Of a DNA stretch of 28,506 nt, positions 10,550 through 21,689 are shown in pieces. The DNA comes from Elysia marginata (lineage: Eukaryota; Mollusca; Gastropoda; Plakobranchidae), in the NCBI GenBank assembly GCA_019649035.1, contig BMAT01000173.1, forward strand, positions 16,756 to 45,261. Reading direction: 5' to 3'. Position numbers and translations under genes: made by a program. How positions within the stretch are numbered: the stretch's first letter is position 1; each line of letters begins with the position of its first letter. The notes beneath the pieces are model-generated. The model did not search any database. It saw only the letters and a program-made list of their open reading frames with translations, and was not told the DNA's origin.

Positions 10550-10960
10550 GGATTCCCGGTTCTGTCCTGGCGAATCCAACTCCAAGGGGAGTGAAAGAAT
10601 CTACTCGGTGGCGCCGGTCAGACTGTCTTCCTCCATCTCGGCTGCTCCTTTGGCTTGTTCGGGTTTCACAATTGGGTGATAAGTTCTCACCTGTGAAAAC
10701 AAGATGTGGGAGCGCGAGCCGAGCGGGCCGGCATTCGATAGTGGTACGTGCTGGGGATGTTGAAGCTAGATAAATAACTCACTGACGCTTCTCATCATTT
10801 CAGGCTTCTTGCTCTTGCTACTTGTTAATGTTAGTTACTCTCTGTGCTCGTTATAACTGGGGGAGAGAAACCTACACTAGCAAAGGTATCTTTAACGTCT
10901 CCTGATACCCCCAGGCCTTGTCATTTCAGGCTGTACTTAGTACAAGTGGCCAAAGATAAA
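10550..10960. repeat. GC-richer island, possible old interspersed repeat
   Basis: About 400 bp, distinctly GC-richer than both flanks, include a CpG-dense core (10700-10740). The plus-strand open frame is not similar to any protein I know. Composition set against AT-rich flanks suggests either an old repeat or a regulatory island. Neither terminal repeats nor a second copy were found in the window. Confidence 0.22.
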
Positions 10961-11091
10961 AAAAAATATTAGTGGGTTCATATTGAGCCACAGTGTGTGT
11001 CTAGTGGAACCGCCCAACGATATCATTTTCTTATTTTATTATTAAGATAATTATCACAGTATAGTAGCTGGAGCAGAAGAATAAGCAACAA

Positions 11092-11095
11092 TAGT

Positions 11096-11192
<97 letters not shown>

Positions 11193-11217
11193 ATAGTGGT
11201 AGTAGTAGAAGTAGTAG
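11092..11217. repeat. (AGC)n-(AGT)n microsatellite
   Basis: A short AGC run is followed by about 26 nearly uninterrupted AGT units (about 11111-11188) and then imperfect GGT/AAT/AGT units. The AGC-to-AGT change fits C-to-T drift at one end. The minus-strand frame reading poly-tyrosine is a shadow of this repeat. Confidence 0.95.
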
Positions 11218-11219
11218 TC

Positions 11220-13871
11220 ACACCTGTTACCCTTTTTTGATCTAGATGATGGTGATGATGACAAATGTATAATAAAATGTGAATAAAGAAGCAGAAATGG
11301 GTAAAGGAGCATAATAAATTACAATGTCTTTATAAAGAGGTTAAACTCAATGCAATGGGAATTAAAGATTAAGATAATGAACTTAGTTTGTTAAGGTCAA
11401 AGACAGATTTTCTTTCCTCAAATACAATGACAACCATCAATTCTGAGACATGAAAAGATACATCAAATGATCTTTTATTTTGATTTGTGCCTGTCCAAAG
11501 TTTAGATTTCTGGCTGTTGCTTTCGTCGCGAAGCACATACATACATGTTATGTGTACATACATATTAAGTATTTTTATTTTAATAAGAGCGAGCTGACCT
11601 GAATATCAGAATTGAACTTACGACCTTGACATGGCGCATATTTTGCATCATAAAATCTTATCAACAACTATTCATTCACTAAAAACTTAAGACACCTAGG
11701 CGGAGATAAGGCCGGTTACGTGGGTGGGTGGCCATTATCTAAACACTCAATCAAACACTATCTCTTGTTCACCGTAAACGGAGAGACTACCTAATCAAAT
11801 CTTTATCAGGAAAAGATTCATTCATCGTTGTCTGTTTAAACAGCTCTGGAGATCACTAGAGGAGATAACGTTGTCTATAAAAATAGAATGCATACATGTA
11901 AAAGTGGGTACGGTAGCCATAAAGATTGGGATATGATCACGTTGAATCTCCTTCAGCTGTACATTTGATTAAATTGTCTACAGGTATGGTACACTGTAAC
12001 TTAGAGTAACAAAAAAAATCCGAACTCATTTTGTATCCTGTAAGACTAAGAGACTCAATGAATAACTATGTTATCGAGAACTGTTGGTTTCTGGGTGAAA
12101 TGTATCATGAGACAGCATGTTTACATCGATGCCGTTTCCTCAGCTTGTGTAGTCTCTCTGTCTAAGGTAAACGGTTTCTTTCCGCTTAATTTGTTTAGTG
12201 TTCGTGCGGCGGCCTACCTCCACAGATCTCACTATTTTGTAGCTGTTGTTACGTCTTTGACAGAACATGACTTAGATCCAAAGAAATCTAAAAATTTAGA
12301 TTTCTGTGCTTAGATCTTAGATTTTATGCGCCACGGGCCCGCGCAGGAGGACAAAGCCCATAGCGGATGGAATCCAAGATGGCTGATGGAATTACGGGAC
12401 TTGTCAGCCAAAAGTCTGCTGTAAAACCTACGCTACCTGTAGGTGTTATTAGGTCATACGTTATCGTCACCGACGCGCAACGTCTGCATTGCATGATATA
12501 AGTAGGGTATATATTCTAGTTTTCCTCCAAACTCGAAGTTTCTTTCCTAGCAAGGCGAGCTTGGAGAGAATTTGATCAGAACCGATTATACACATTGCAG
12601 TCATATTATTTGAGGCTTACAACAAAAATTAATCCTGTGGAAAATTTTCAAGACTTCTTTATAAGAAAGAGACGATGCAGAAAATTATAACTGGTGTACA
12701 GCAACGCTTTTGGAAAAGTAATAATTATGAATAGTAAGACAGACTTACACAGAGACATGCAGAGGAAGAGAGGGGGATATTAACATAAGACCTGTTGATG
12801 ATTGCATTTTTCTTCTTATTCTTATGTGCAAAACGATTCTGAAGAAAGCAAACAAATGTTACTTATTGGTTAATTGCTGCCATAGATTCTAAAATTAGGT
12901 AAGAACTGACAGCACTGCGTGTTAAATAGAAATGAAGGTTTCGTACAGAGACATCAGATTTCTTTAGGGGCCCTATGTTTCTGTTATTACGACCCACATC
13001 AGCTGCTGCACTCATTCAACTATTGACATTTCCCATGTCAGTGTAAACAAACACTCACTCGATGCTGCTAGAACTGTGAAAGCATGCCACGAGGTGACAG
13101 GTCACAGAGCCTGTGTGTCACTGAGCTGGGTGTAAACACTCACATAACTCGAGCAGAACTACAGGCAACAGACAGTGCTACGCTTGTAGGGCGTGGGAGG
13201 CGATCAGTCTATGTCTCTTTTGAAACAATCAACATAAGGCTGTAAAGCTCTCAATCCTTATGTCTGGTCAGAAAACGGCTACAAATATAAGAAATATATT
13301 TTAAATCATATAATAGTACATGTGCTTACTCATCACATTAGCCTGCCGCCCCCGCTTAGTCTGAATTCATACTTGTCAAAACATTTGATAGGCTAAAAAG
13401 AATGCACATACGCAAAGAATATTTAAATCGCAGGTCAAAATTTTATTTCACTTGCACATTTTGCTAGAGTAATTTTTTAAAATTACATAACAATTGGTAG
13501 CGGTAAATTTATTGTCATTTGTTATCAAGACGTAAGATATTTTGTCAAAGCATTTTTGTGCAGCTCAAAGACTTCACACTATCAAGCTGTTTCTTGAATG
13601 TAATAATGAATGAATGAATTATGTTGGTTGTTAAAGGCCATGAAACAAGAGATGGGAGGAAATAAGTCTGTAAAATAATTAGGCTTACAGTACACTAACT
13701 TCTTCCGAATACAATGTATACAATAATGTATTTTTTCCTTGTGACTGAAAAGAAGAGCTTTACAAACAGAACAGAGATGATACTAATAAAATAATGGTAA
13801 TAATAAAAATAATCATACTAAATCTTCTTAATTTTGTCAATTTAATAACAACAAAAAATAATGCCTCTTTT
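11220..13871. other. Mostly AT-rich intergenic DNA with one promoter-like island
   Basis: No gene is recognised. One island at 12330-12500 is GC-richer and contains CCAAGATGGC (12372-12381), a match to the YY1 consensus, with GTATATAT about 130 bp further on. A degenerate tRNA-like block lies near 11600-11690 on the minus strand but is too decayed to call. The stretch ends at the assembly gap. Confidence 0.35.
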
Positions 13872-14847
13872 NNNNNNNNNNNNNNNNNNNNNNNNNNNNN
13901 NNNNNNNNNNNNNNNNNNNNNNNNNNNNNNNNNNNNNNNNNNNNNNNNNNNNNNNNNNNNNNNNNNNNNNNNNNNNNNNNNNNNNNNNNNNNNNNNNNNN
14001 NNNNNNNNNNNNNNNNNNNNNNNNNNNNNNNNNNNNNNNNNNNNNNNNNNNNNNNNNNNNNNNNNNNNNNNNNNNNNNNNNNNNNNNNNNNNNNNNNNNN
14101 NNNNNNNNNNNNNNNNNNNNNNNNNNNNNNNNNNNNNNNNNNNNNNNNNNNNNNNNNNNNNNNNNNNNNNNNNNNNNNNNNNNNNNNNNNNNNNNNNNNN
14201 NNNNNNNNNNNNNNNNNNNNNNNNNNNNNNNNNNNNNNNNNNNNNNNNNNNNNNNNNNNNNNNNNNNNNNNNNNNNNNNNNNNNNNNNNNNNNNNNNNNN
14301 NNNNNNNNNNNNNNNNNNNNNNNNNNNNNNNNNNNNNNNNNNNNNNNNNNNNNNNNNNNNNNNNNNNNNNNNNNNNNNNNNNNNNNNNNNNNNNNNNNNN
14401 NNNNNNNNNNNNNNNNNNNNNNNNNNNNNNNNNNNNNNNNNNNNNNNNNNNNNNNNNNNNNNNNNNNNNNNNNNNNNNNNNNNNNNNNNNNNNNNNNNNN
14501 NNNNNNNNNNNNNNNNNNNNNNNNNNNNNNNNNNNNNNNNNNNNNNNNNNNNNNNNNNNNNNNNNNNNNNNNNNNNNNNNNNNNNNNNNNNNNNNNNNNN
14601 NNNNNNNNNNNNNNNNNNNNNNNNNNNNNNNNNNNNNNNNNNNNNNNNNNNNNNNNNNNNNNNNNNNNNNNNNNNNNNNNNNNNNNNNNNNNNNNNNNNN
14701 NNNNNNNNNNNNNNNNNNNNNNNNNNNNNNNNNNNNNNNNNNNNNNNNNNNNNNNNNNNNNNNNNNNNNNNNNNNNNNNNNNNNNNNNNNNNNNNNNNNN
14801 NNNNNNNNNNNNNNNNNNNNNNNNNNNNNNNNNNNNNNNNNNNNNNN
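13872..14847. other. Assembly gap (976 N)
   Basis: The sequence is 976 consecutive undetermined bases. The reverse-transcriptase fragment on its right edge suggests that a retrotransposon copy, hard to assemble, lies inside. Confidence 0.99.
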
Positions 14848-14947
14848 TCTCTGTGCTGTGGAGTGGTTTATAAGCAGATTGAAGCTCTTCAACTTGGTCA
14901 ATTTTTGTAAGGTGTCCCATCAATTGCTTTAAAACTACCTTCTCAAG
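14848..14947 (-). pseudogene. Non-LTR (LINE) retrotransposon reverse-transcriptase fragment, cut by the gap
   Basis: On the minus strand about 33 codons read LEKVVLKQL, then a linker, then LQSAYKPLHSTE before the gap. This matches the start of non-LTR reverse transcriptases, where an LEKV helix is followed by a QSAYR-HSTE motif before the first catalytic block. The catalytic aspartates would lie inside the gap. Upstream, at 14950-14966, the frame passes into a CAG/CAA-type run coding leucines that is not part of the family, so the fragment is 5'-truncated or interrupted there. The element continues leftwards for an unknown length, and no tail is visible at 13760-13871. Confidence 0.72.
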
Positions 14948-15595
14948 TAGCAGCAACAGCAGCAACGCCACCACTTGAAAATATAGCTTCTATATCCATT
15001 TTACACCATTTCTCCCCTCTTTAGTGATTGGGTTTCTCAGGCCATCTGCAAAACATTTGCAATGTATTTCTCATTAGATGTTAATGTTAATATACAATGA
15101 ATGTGTGGACAAAAGAATTGGGCGGGTTTTAAAAAATGCGGAAAAAAACCACATAACCAACATTGAAAAAAAAAACATTTACTAATGTGACCATCCCTTT
15201 TCTTTTTGCTTTTGAATATTGAGAGACTCCAAAATCCTTTCCAACTACTGTACTGAAATAAAATGTCATATACACTGCCAAATAACATTTAAACGACTAT
15301 TTTATTGAAAAAAAGGCAAATTTATCATAAAAAACATAATCTTTGATCATTCATTCAGAACTTGCTATGATAGAGATATCTGATGTAGAATGGTTTGCAA
15401 TAAAAGAGGAATAAATTAAGAAAACCAGTCTGTATAAAAGTTTTTAAGATCAATAGTTACACCATGAAGTCTTTATGTCCACATATGAAACATAAAATTG
15501 TTAAAAAAAAATATATGAAACTTTGCATTTTTTAGTATAGAGTTTATATAGCACCTTCAAAACATATATAACTTTAAAAGCATGGCTGATAAAAT

Positions 15596-15669
15596 ATATT
15601 TCATTAAAAGATTTATCTAAAAGCAATTTTGTATATTTCAATAAAAGATTTATCTAAAAGCAATTTTAT
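15596..15669. repeat. 37-bp tandem duplication, two copies
   Basis: Two adjacent 37-bp units (15596-15632 and 15633-15669) share AAAAGATTTATCTAAAAGC and its flanks with very few differences. The sequence is AT-rich and non-coding. Confidence 0.85.
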
Positions 15670-16394
15670 GCATACCAAGTGTAACTGACACACAATGAAT
15701 AAAATTTCTTTCCTAAAAAATAGAAATTAAGTGAGGCTGTTGCTAAAGGTCCAACTTTAGAACTCATTATTTGTGTCTCAAAATAAAAAAGCATGGTTCT
15801 GATATTCTAAATTTTACACACATCAAATCTAGTTAGTTACTTTTGTCTTTTTTCCAGTATAAAAAGATTTGATTGAATTTGCAAAAACAACAAGAACAAA
15901 AATAAATGTTTTTTCTCTCCATTTTTTGTTGTTCAAATCTGGATATTACAGACTTTAAGCTGCAACGCGTGAGTATGACGCGAACGTCTGTGGGTCTATT
16001 TTTAGAAACTGGTTTCATTAATTTTATAGTTTCTCAATCTGCTTTCCCGATTTTCATGTACGCGTAGTGAGACACGGTGCGTGTGCTAAAGGTCTCTAAT
16101 GACAATACTAAGACGTGAGAGGTCTATTTGAGCCTAAGTCATTAGGGTTTATTTTTTTTGGCTTATCTCACAATCGTTTCTGGGTAAATCAGCACACTAA
16201 TAGGATTTATCTGGGTTTTTTTTCTCACTAAACTTTCTTGGTAAATTAGCAATAAAAAGTTAGACTTTAAATTAGAGAGTAAAGGATGGGTTCCTAATAT
16301 TTTTCTCAGATTTGTTGAAGAGCAAGGCTTCAGTGTCTTCAGAAAAGAAAGTGGGCTTCCATATTGGAAGAGGGGAAAATAATGTAGATCTAGA

Positions 16395-16440
16395 TTTGTG
16401 TTGGCCAACGTTTTGCATTTGTGTTGGCCAACGTTTTGCA
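16395..16440. repeat. 23-bp perfect tandem duplication, two copies
   Basis: Two identical 23-bp units (16395-16417 and 16418-16440) contain TGTTGGCCAACGTTTTGCA. The core TTGGCCAA is a palindrome. The perfect identity points to a recent duplication. Confidence 0.9.
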
Positions 16441-17162
16441 CATAAATTTAAGTACAATCATACAAGATTAATACGATATAAATCCTTGAAAATGAGGTTT
16501 CAAAAACAGTAGCGGAACTTTTCTGGTGTCATTTCCAGGGGGGTTTTAAGCATTGAAACTAGCATGTGCCGTTTCATAATTATGCTGATATCTGTTTGAA
16601 AAAAATATTTAAGACAATGTTTGAATGAATAGAAATGGAAATAAAATAGGGGAATCTGATGCCTCTTGAATGCAATATTAAATTCTAAACCTCAGATTTA
16701 ATTTGGTGATACACATTTTGTTTGGACTCGCTTGTTGTTTTCCTTAGATGACTAAATAAAACTTTAATACTGTAGTATTCTTTGGTGTTGTCTTCTTGAT
16801 AAGGGACGCTAGTTTTGTTTTAGATCTAATTTCATTCATTCGCTAGTTACATGTAGATAAAATACTTGGAAAAAAACTACATGTAGTTTTAGACCAGCTT
16901 CTAAGCTTCATCAGAAAGGTGGACTGATTTTCAGCACTGAGATGCCACTATTCATTATAATTACTATACTAGTTAGGCCTATTCTTCATTAACCTTCATT
17001 TTGTCAGTAACGTTTTTAAACGGTAATTAGGAATCACGCATCCGATTGCACAGGACTCTTTGTTTCTGAAAATCAGATATAGACTTTGTTACCATAAAGT
17101 TTGGGCTTAGCTGGACTGGCACCCCTGAATGGAAATCCCTCCCCAATAGGCTCACAAGCATA

Positions 17163-17230
17163 ACAAGACATAGATCCAGAGCTATCTTCTAGAATCTAAA
17201 TTTTATATAAATCTAGATCTATATATTATA
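17163..17230. repeat. TAGATC word cluster
   Basis: A short run of ATAGATCC, CTAGAATCTA and CTAGATCTATA words, the same texture as in the Id intron. Confidence 0.5.
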
Positions 17231-19853
17231 GGTCCTAATTTTGATGTAAAGAACAAATGATACCACTTTTTTGCTTCTTGCTCAACAACTTCAAGAGGGA
17301 GCTTAGAACCTCAATATAGATTCTATTGCCAATTCGAACAAAACTACATACTAAATCTAGATTAACAAAACATCCTTTCCAAACTCAATTCAATTCCCAA
17401 TTCTAAACTCAGTTTTATTTCTTATAAATTTTAGGGGGAAAAACAGCAAGACTTCTTGCTATTCGTTTGTTTTGCCATTTTAACTGATTTCTAAAGCTGT
17501 GTCTACGAGAAAAAGTGGAGATTGTGAAAGTATGGGTCTAATCAAACGCAAAATCGACTAGCATAAATGGCGAAACTGTTTTAGAAAGGTGCCGGTTGTT
17601 TAAGATACTCAAAATAAGTTCCCCGAGAAAATAATGAACATTATTCGTTTTTTTTTTCTGTTATTCTTGGAAAAGAAAAGTCCTTAACGACCATAAACAA
17701 ATTCTGACCTCAAATTGATTTCCTTTACAAAAGAAATTTCCCTAGTAACAGCTCAACCCTAGTTAAGTCAAGCCCCACGTCAACGATGTTAGGATTGTTT
17801 GTTTCTTTTTTCTTTAGTGCTCTAGGCATGATCTCTGACTTGACATTACTTTTTATCTTTTTTTAATCACAGTTTATTTTCACTGTTTGTAGAAGGACAA
17901 AAAATGGCTAGATCTAGAGATCTATTGGTTATATTTTAATGGAGCTAAGGTCTAAACTGTCATTACCTTTTCCTTGCATGCAAGACAACCCAGAGCTTGG
18001 AAAAAAATTATCATTTGAAGACAGCAGCTTTTAAGGGTTTACATAAGAATATTAATCAATTAAATTGAGGGTTAGGCTCATTTTTGACCTTGGGAAAACT
18101 GAAAACTAGCCAGTGTAAAAGCTAGATGGTGTGTTCAACAAAGCAATTTTTTCTTGATACCTTTCAGAACGGTACGATTAGTGATGCGCTCTAGAGAGGT
18201 GCGCTTGCAAAACAACAGAATTTACAAATTTGGTTGGTCCACCTTTTCGAAGAAATTTCCATCCTAGGGCATAGAAGCTAAAGAGAGCGTTTGTTTAGCA
18301 AGTTTTTATGTTTATAAGTTGACTAAATGGAGTCACGTAAAAACTCACGCCTTAATATGCATAATTCTGGAGCAAAAAATAACACAAAGAAAGGGAACCA
18401 TAGGCCAACCTTTATATATAAAGTGAGATGAAACTGTACCTAGATCTAGATAATTATTTTTTGTTTTACATCTAATCTATATTGGGGTCTAAAACTACAT
18501 GCAGATTTAGGTCTCGGTTATTCTAAGCCATGAGTAACGCATCAACAATTTGACAGGGTTTGTAATACAACCTCATAAAGGGTTGTTTTTTTTTATTTTG
18601 TGCTCTTAGTATGAGTTTTTAGTTTAGGCATGATTACTACATCTATCTGCCAGGCCTGTTAATGACAGTTCATTTTCATTGCTCGTACAAGGGACAAATT
18701 GGCTTATAAGTCGATGTCAACGACTTATTGTCTTTAACTTTAAGTACATTCTCTACTTTGAAAAAAATAAAAGGAAACACGTCATCAAAATCAGCAGAGA
18801 TACATTTATTACAAAACAGAGATTGAGCAGATTTCCATCTACGTAGGCTATTGTTTACAGGTAAATTATGAAGTTCTTTGAAGGACAATTGTTCCCGAAT
18901 CACATAATGTAGAAGGGTCGACATAATTATGCAGTCTTTTAATTTATTGGAAAGTAGAATCAGAACAGTAAAAAATAATCGCTTGCTACTTTAGGTCTCT
19001 GAAAAATAATTGTCTTTTTGGTGCACTTATTAATATGAATGTTAATTTAATTGCTCAAAGAAATGACCTGACAGACCCGAGAAATAACCAAAAATAAGAG
19101 AGAGAGAAAAAAGGGAATTATTGAATTTTAGCACAAGTTGCTTCTTGGTTTTTTGTTTTCTGGAAAATTTGATTTAGCACGTTTATGTTTACGTCTATTT
19201 TAACTACTTGATGTTTGGGTACTCGACCAGGTCGGGAAAAGGATAGAGCTTTTTTTCTTGTACATTGTTTTTATTATGCATCGGACTGTCTTTTTATTTC
19301 CGTAGGCTTATTGTCTGTTGTTCCAAGTTTTCTGTCTTCTGAATTTTGATTCTTCTTTTATCCCTCTTTGTTGTCTAGACTATTTTCTTTTTCGTTAATC
19401 TACCAGTCACTCTACATGTATTTTCCTTCCAGTTCCACTATCGATAATTATCCACTCTTTTTTCCCTTTTATCCTGACTGTTAATATGTTTTTGACTGCC
19501 TGTTTCTCTCTCTCCCCATCTCGGTCTGATTTTTTTTTACCTCTAGTGAGTTCTTATTGCAGGAAGATGTTGATCTAAACCTAGTCTAGATCTAGACTAA
19601 CTGAAGGATCACAGATTTAAACCTAGAAGAGCTGAACTGAGTACTATCGCCGTTAGATCTGTAGGAGACAGGTTGATTTGGATTAGATCTAAATCTTGGT
19701 TTGCATTTTGTCAAGTTAAGGGGATATCGTGCTAGGTCTAGAGCTCTACAGTGTTTTGATAAACAGTGTGCGTAGCTTTGCAGGATCCCAAAATGGCCTT
19801 GATTATTTTCATTTCTTTAATTACTTCAGAGATAATTTAAGTAGAGTCTATGT

Positions 19854-19875
19854 TTCACTCTAGGGGTAGAGTGAA
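19854..19875. repeat. Perfect 9-bp inverted repeat (hairpin) just upstream of THAP exon 1
   Basis: TTCACTCTA, then GGGG, then TAGAGTGAA: nine paired bases and a four-base loop, 47 bp before the candidate ATG. It could form a hairpin in the transcript or be a small palindromic binding site. No function is implied by the sequence itself. Confidence 0.7.
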
Positions 19876-19922
19876 GAAATGATGAGAGTACCGTCCCTTT
19901 GGCCCGGCTGGCTAAAGGCCTG

Positions 19923-20077
19923 ATGGAAGGTGCGGGAATAGGTGAAGTCCATAGATCCCGTTCAAGATTTAGAAATGTTGGACAATTTTGCAGTGCTAGT
20001 ATAAATTGCAAAAATGCAAGGAACAAAACAGAATGTAAAGACATTTCCTTCCACTTGTTTCCCAAGGACGTAAAACG
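19923..20077 (+). CDS. THAP exon 1
   Basis: The exon runs from the first ATG in frame to the donor, ACG followed by GTAAGT (20078-20083), phase 2. It encodes the first two zinc-binding Cys and the FHLFPKD segment. The frame stays open to the left as far as 19899, so a real upstream exon cannot be excluded. The coding strand's base content differs from the TAGATC-rich flanks. Confidence 0.72.
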
Positions 20078-21297
20078 GTAAGTTTTATGATAATAATGTT
20101 ATTTTCCGGTAGGCCTATAGATCTAAACACAAGCCATTGGCTTTGTCACAGCTTGTGACGGGGCAACATAAATCTTGATCTAAAAGAGAATCTATATCTA
20201 ATCTAGATTATTTTAGATTTAGGTAGGTCAAGTTTTAATCTAGATTCCACATTTAGATATAAATCTTCAAGTTTTGGAAAGGATTTCCAGTGAAGGGTGC
20301 CACTCTAGCAGAGCCTTTGAGTGTTTGAGGTTATCTAGAATTTAGGTCTAGTTCAATGTTAACTGCCTTATTTTTTTTTCAATAAAGAGTCATGTGCAGT
20401 GACATCCATCTAGATTGTTTAGATCTAGACTGTACTCAGGTATTATTGGCCCATTCTTTAATGCTGTATGTAAATTTATAAAGCATTGGCATATTTTTGG
20501 TAAGTATGGTTATAAAGACGAATTCATAATTAATTATTCATAGTCTACAGGATGAAGGAAGGGGATGGGGGGGGGTTATACATGAGTGGGTACTCTTAAA
20601 GAATTGAGGTCTGTCTAGTGTCGAGACTTTGCCAGTTCAATATAAATATACCGATTCGACTTTCTATACTTTAGCAGGTCAGATAGAATTTAACTTGCAT
20701 TGCTTGTTTTCAAGTGTTCATCTTAATAAGGAATGGGTCAAAACATGAAAAGAAAACAAATATTGTCTTACTAAAAAAAATAAAACACTAACTATTAACC
20801 TGTTAAAGCAGTCGAATTGATATATTTCTATTCAAGAAGCAAAATCTCAACCACCGCAATGCTTTAAGACTACCCAAGGGTGCCACCCTAGCTAAGCTTC
20901 AACTTCATGGTAGCAAATTCTATACACAAATAGAATTTTAGAAATAAATGGCCTAGTGCATTTAGATGCATTATTTTTAATTTTAAAAAATATCAAAATG
21001 AAAGGTAGTGAGGAGAATAGTTATAAAAAAATAGTGACACCCCACTGCAGAGTGCGGAAAATCTGTCAAACAAAGTGCAGTACAAGTATTTAAAACCTAC
21101 ATTTGTTTAGGATTTAATTTTCTGTAAATTTGTATAAGCTTTGGTTACAAAGTAACACATTCTTTTGCTTTCTTTTTCATCTTCTAAGGTGTCGCATATG
21201 GACACAGAATTCAAGACGAAAAGACTTTATTGGTTTATCAAGAGAAGAGATACAGAGAAAGCGTCTTGTGCTTTGCAGTGAGCAGTGTTATCTTTAA
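19923..21297 (+). CDS. THAP zinc-finger domain, two exons, incomplete or decayed
   Basis: THAP domains are C2CH zinc fingers that bind DNA, found in transcription regulators and in P-element-type transposases. Joining 19923-20077 to exon 2 from 21189 gives C23-S-A-S-I-N-C29, then ISFHLFPKD (41-49), then RCRIW (52-56), NSRRKDF (59-65) and VLCSE (79-83). The conserved Pro (47) and Trp (56) are present, and 51 residues separate C29 from C81, all fitting the family. Oddities: the first two Cys are five apart rather than the usual four or fewer, there is a 22-residue arm before the first Cys where most have about four, and the final His-Phe is missing, since the frame reads CSEQCYL and stops at 21295. 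A donor GTGAGC at 21278, just after the third Cys, could instead lead to an exon bearing the EHF segment, but I did not find one. The domain call is firm. Whether it is a live gene, part of a transposon or a relic is open. Confidence 0.78.
21189..21277 (+). CDS. THAP exon 2 (to candidate donor)
   Basis: The acceptor is TCTTCTAAG ending at 21188, behind a T-rich tract. One base completes the split Arg codon, and the frame then continues the domain with CRIWTQ and NSRRKDF. The exon either ends after TGC-A at a GTGAGC donor (phase 1) or runs on through CSEQCYL to TAA at 21295-21297. The intron between the two exons is 1111 bp (20078-21188). Confidence 0.7.
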
Positions 21298-21689
21298 AAG
21301 AATAATTCAAATTTGAAAATACTTTTAATTGAAAAACTTTCTAGCAAATCTTCAAACTGATTGGCATTTGTATGATTGTATGACTTCTCATTGTTTGATT
21401 GACTTTATGGATGCAAAATATAATAAACCCTTTGGTGCACATTTAAGTGCACTTTTTTGCTATATAGCCTAATTATTGATTTTATTAGTCTTTTAGTCCA
21501 CTTGTGTTGTTCTACTTATTGTTTTTTGTAGAAGCTTCATAGTTTATAAAATTTGTGTTGTTGATTTCAGTTCCAATCATTGAAGTATTAGTGTCTGATC
21601 CTCTTTAGCTTGCCCAGAATCACTTTGCTTGACTCTGAAAATTTTAATAACTTGATTTCATGTTATAAAATATAAATCGTAGTAATTTG

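Larger units (their letters stand above)
14968..19850. other. AT-rich intergenic DNA with small tandem repeats
   Basis: No gene is recognised in nearly 5 kb. It holds two small tandem duplications (15596-15669 and 16395-16440), a TAGATC word cluster (17163-17230) and a perfect 18-bp palindrome, AAAACTACATGTAGTTTT, at 16873-16890. All local open frames are short and AT-driven. Confidence 0.4.
19575..20435. repeat. TAGATC word cluster around THAP exon 1
   Basis: Variants of CTAGATCTAGAC and TTAGATCTAAAT recur on both sides of the first THAP exon but are absent from the exon itself (19923-20077). This supports the exon as a sequence held under different constraint. Confidence 0.5.

Noticed and set aside
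11031..11312. Minus-strand frame coding a long tyrosine run
   Set aside because: It is the translation of the AGT microsatellite; the flanks have no similarity to a protein.
11590..11700. A second tRNA-like SINE head on the minus strand
   Set aside because: A degenerate B-box-like word (AAGTTCAATTC) and a tRNA-like outline are present, but the A box is poor and no body was recognised.
13760..14974. Open frames of 350-400 codons on both strands across the middle of the window
   Set aside because: They consist of undetermined bases read as open. Only the last 33 codons on the minus strand at the right edge carry real, recognisable sequence (the LINE fragment).
21575..21610. A third THAP exon after TTGATTTCAG
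   Set aside because: The acceptor is good, but the required phase-1 frame reads no E-H-F motif and soon meets a stop.
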